A DNA stretch of 64,000 nt from positions 395,291 through 459,290 of the forward strand of contig NZ_KE695652.1 of NCBI RefSeq assembly GCF_000454065.1, in the 5' to 3' direction. The notes below the pieces were generated by a model that saw nothing but the letters and a program-made list of their open reading frames with translations, was not told where the DNA came from and ran no database searches. The stretch comes from Brevibacillus thermoruber 423 (GTDB lineage Bacteria; Bacillota; Bacilli; Brevibacillales; Brevibacillaceae). Shown in pieces: positions 61,876-64,000 of this stretch (position 1 is its first letter; each line of letters opens with the position of its first letter). The position numbers were made by a program, and so were the translations under genes.

Positions 61876-62564
61876 TTGAAGCGAAAAACGTCAGCAAATC
61901 GTTTTTTCTCCCCGCGCCCAAAACGGGGCCGCTGGCTTCGCTGCGCGCGCTGTTCAGCCGCGAGCGGGTGGAGCGGAAAGCGGTGGACGACATCTCCTTT
62001 ACCGTCGGCGAGGGAGAGTTCGTCGGGTACATCGGGCCGAACGGAGCGGGGAAGTCGACGACGATCAAAATGCTGGCCGGCATTCTCCATCCGTCCGCCG
62101 GCAGCATCCGGGTGGCGGGGTACAGTCCGCAGACCCAGCGAATCCAGGTGGCCGGCCGGATCGGCGTCGTCTTTGGCCAGCGGACGCAGCTCTGGTGGGA
62201 TCTGCCCGTACGCGAATCGTTTGTGCTGACGACGCACGACATGGACGACATCGAGCAGCTCTGCGACCGGATCATCGTCATCAACCACGCGAAGAAGATC
62301 ATGGACGGAAGCATCGCCGACCTGCGGGCGCAAATCGGGCTGCCCAGCGTGATTCACGTGGAGTATCGCACACAGCCCGGCGACATCCCGCTTCCGGAAG
62401 GCGTGGAGCGGATCGAGCGGAGCGGCTGCGAAGTGACGGTGTATTTCGACAAGGGGAAAACCTCGTCCCCCCGCCTGCTGGCGGAAGTGGCTAAGTGGGG
62501 AGAGCCGCTGGACATCTGCATGAAGGAGCCGAGCATCGAAGAGGTGATCAAGCGCATCTATTGA
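61872..62564 (+). pseudogene. ABC exporter ATPase with internal in-frame deletion
   Basis: 230 residues from ATG 61872. Walker A GPNGAGKST (Lys61) and the Q-loop VVFGQRTQLWWDLPVRESF are present. The very next residues are VLTTHDMDDIEQLCDRIIVI, the H-loop. The helical subdomain, ABC signature (LSxGQ) and Walker B (LFLDEPT) that should lie between are missing, about 90-95 residues. The family is normally ~325 residues. The junction is at 62222/62223 and keeps the frame. Without the signature and Walker B the protein cannot be a working transporter ATPase. Confidence 0.8.
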
Positions 62565-62608
62565 CGGGGGACATCTTTCCCGTTTTTGCCGACTGCGGCG
62601 ATCTTCGC

Positions 62609-62657
62609 TTGTCATTCCGCTGCTTCTCCCTTATACTTGATTAGTACCTGGTATTAA
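62609..62657 (+). promoter_or_regulatory. fapR promoter overlapped by a FapR operator
   Basis: TTGTCA (62609-62614), 17 bases, TATACT (62632-62637) place the start near 62644. TTAGTACCTGGTATTAA (62641-62657) matches the known 17-base FapR palindrome except for one arm position. Repression by FapR, relieved by malonyl-CoA, is expected. Confidence 0.88.
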
Positions 62658-62673
62658 AAACTGCTCGCAACTT

Positions 62674-63285
62674 ATGAGATCGAATACGGACGCCGAGGGG
62701 GTGTTACCCATCGCCCGCTTGCCAAAGAAAGACCGCCAGACCCGTTTGGTGCAGACGCTTCAGGAAAATCCCTTCGCCACTGACGAGGATCTGGCAGAGT
62801 TGTTTCAGGTCAGCATTCAAACAATACGGTTGGACCGCCTGGAGCTGGGCATCCCGGAACTGCGGGAGCGGATCAAGTCGGTGGCGGAAAGGAGCCTGGA
62901 CCCGGTCAAATCGCTGGGGATTGACGAAGTGATCGGGGAAATTGTCGACCTGCAGCTCGACGTACAGGCCATCTCCGTGTTGGAAATCAAGGAAGAACAT
63001 GTCTTTGCACGGACGCAAATCGCCCGTGGACACTACATATTCGCCCAGGCCAACTCGCTGGCGGTGGCGGTCATCGACGCCGACGTGGCGCTGACCGCCT
63101 CTGCCCGCATCCGCTTTGTCCGTCCGGTCCGGCTGGGGGAAAAGCTGGTGGCCAAGGCCGTTGTGCGCAGCCGAAACGGGGACGAATGCAAAGTGCGGGT
63201 GGAGACCAAGGTGCAGGGAGAGCTGGTCTTTACCGCCACGTTCCGCGTCGTCGGCATGTCCGATGTCGCAAAGCGAAATGGATGA
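62674..63285 (+). CDS. fapR: Fatty acid biosynthesis repressor FapR
   Basis: Up to 203 residues from ATG 62674. This start lacks a clear ribosome site, and GTG 62701 is the alternative closer to the family N-terminus. An HTH_DeoR-like N-terminal domain ([52 protein letters not shown]) precedes the hot-dog malonyl-CoA-binding domain ([41 protein letters not shown]). FapR controls the fap regulon and is placed just before plsX as in Bacillus, with its operator over its own promoter. Confidence 0.95.
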   Translation: MRSNTDAEGVLPIARLPKKDRQTRLVQTLQENPFATDEDLAELFQVSIQTIRLDRLELGIPELRERIKSVAERSLDPVKSLGIDEVIGEIVDLQLDVQAISVLEIKEEHVFARTQIARGHYIFAQANSLAVAVIDADVALTASARIRFVRPVRLGEKLVAKAVVRSRNGDECKVRVETKVQGELVFTATFRVVGMSDVAKRNG

Positions 63286-63306
63286 CAGCATAAGGAGGAG
63301 ACACGG

Positions 63307-64000
63307 TTGCGAATTGCATTGGATGCGATGGGAGGCGACAACGCGCCGCGCAGCACGGTGCTGGGCGCTTTGCAGGCAGTCAGGGAGGATTCGTCGCTTG
63401 AGGTGGTGCTGGTCGGCGACGAGCAGGCGATTCGACGCGAACTTCCGGGGGAGCTTCCTGCAGGATTGGAAATCCACCCGGCGTCAGAAGTCATTGAACC
63501 GGACGACGAACCGGTACGGGCCGTCCGGCGCAAAAAAGGGGCGTCGCTCGTGGTGGCCGTCGAACTGGCCCGGGAAGGAAAAGTGGACGCGGCCATTTCG
63601 GCGGGCAATACGGGAGCGTTGATGACGGCCGGCCTGTTGTACGCGGGACGTATGGAAGGCATCGAGCGGCCGGCGCTGGCGGCGTTTATCCCCAATATCA
63701 AGGGGAGGGCGACGCTGACGCTTGACGTGGGAGCCAACATGGACGCCAAGTCCCATCATCTCTTCCAATACGCCGTGATGGGCAGCCTGTACGCGGAAAA
63801 AGTGCTCGGCTTCGAACGCCCGACGGTCGGTCTCTTGAACGTCGGGACCGAAGAGGGCAAGGGGAACGAACTGACCAAGGCCGTCTTTCCGCTGCTGGCC
63901 CAGGCCGACCTGCACTTCGTCGGCAACGTCGAAGCGCGCGACGTGATGCAGGGAGCGTGCGACGTGCTGGTCTGCGACGGCTTTGTCGGCAACGTGCTGT
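63307..64000 (+). CDS. plsX: Phosphate acyltransferase PlsX (partial, runs off window)
   Basis: TTG 63307 is eight bases after AAGGAGGAG. 231 residues are visible: MRIALDAMGGDNAPRSTVLGAL, ISAGNTGALMTAG, LLNVGTEEGKGNEL, CDGFVGNVL, all diagnostic. It converts acyl-ACP to acyl-phosphate for phosphatidate synthesis. It lies 21 bases after fapR, probably co-transcribed. The C-terminus is beyond the edge. Confidence 0.96.
   Translation, partial: MRIALDAMGGDNAPRSTVLGALQAVREDSSLEVVLVGDEQAIRRELPGELPAGLEIHPASEVIEPDDEPVRAVRRKKGASLVVAVELAREGKVDAAISAGNTGALMTAGLLYAGRMEGIERPALAAFIPNIKGRATLTLDVGANMDAKSHHLFQYAVMGSLYAEKVLGFERPTVGLLNVGTEEGKGNELTKAVFPLLAQADLHFVGNVEARDVMQGACDVLVCDGFVGNVL

Overview
The window reads as chromosomal DNA of a high-GC, endospore-forming member of the Bacillales, most like Brevibacillus or another Paenibacillaceae genus. 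This is an inference from gene content and order: a GerA-type germinant receptor operon, ylbJ, a SpoIIM-like protein, a bacillar rsmD-coaD-ylbJ-ylbK-ylbL-ylbN-rpmF-fapR-plsX block, an alkylpyrone synthase/methyltransferase pair, sigma-A type promoters, and frequent GTG/TTG starts behind strong Shine-Dalgarno sequences. No rRNA, tRNA, intact insertion sequence, prophage or CRISPR array was seen.

Layout. 0-6 kb: a membrane-protein tail, DUF4129, DUF4350, a MoxR-type AAA+ ATPase and DUF58, meeting a convergent SpoIIM-like gene, then an RDD protein. 6-12 kb: a coiled-coil membrane protein with a phosphodiester glycosidase domain protein, gamma-glutamyltransferase, and a VanY-type D,D-carboxypeptidase lipoprotein. 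12-24 kb: an ECF sigma/anti-sigma pair, signal peptidase I, a MarR regulator, a secreted protein made of 25-residue repeats, a type III polyketide synthase with its methyltransferase, a cupin, an MFS exporter beside a second MarR regulator, a diguanylate cyclase, and a DUF47-Pit phosphate uptake pair.

24-37.6 kb is the accessory highlight. An operon of eleven tightly packed genes encodes an HpaB-type flavin monooxygenase, a flavin reductase and a complete 3-hydroxyanthranilate meta-cleavage route to pyruvate and acetyl-CoA. An aromatic-acid MFS transporter gene lies just upstream. Two Crp/Fnr-family regulators and a soluble chemoreceptor-like protein lie divergently. The transporter and the operon each have a candidate promoter whose -10 box lies at the class II distance (-41.5) from the same Crp/Fnr-like dyad. 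The expected substrate is anthranilate or a close relative, which is an inference.

37.7-54 kb: lgt; a split non-homologous end-joining set (stand-alone LigD-type polymerase domain, ATP-dependent ligase, Ku); a germinant receptor operon with a sigma-G-like promoter; thiC under a TPP riboswitch; a CDF transporter; a YcdB-like protein; a cation/proton antiporter; and small proteins. 54-64 kb: the conserved ylb-rpmF-fapR-plsX neighbourhood, interrupted by a DeoR regulator and a visibly decayed ABC-2 exporter operon. That operon has a permease frameshift, a deletion joining two permeases, and an ATPase lacking its signature and Walker B segment. fapR has a FapR operator over its own transcription start, and plsX runs off the right edge.
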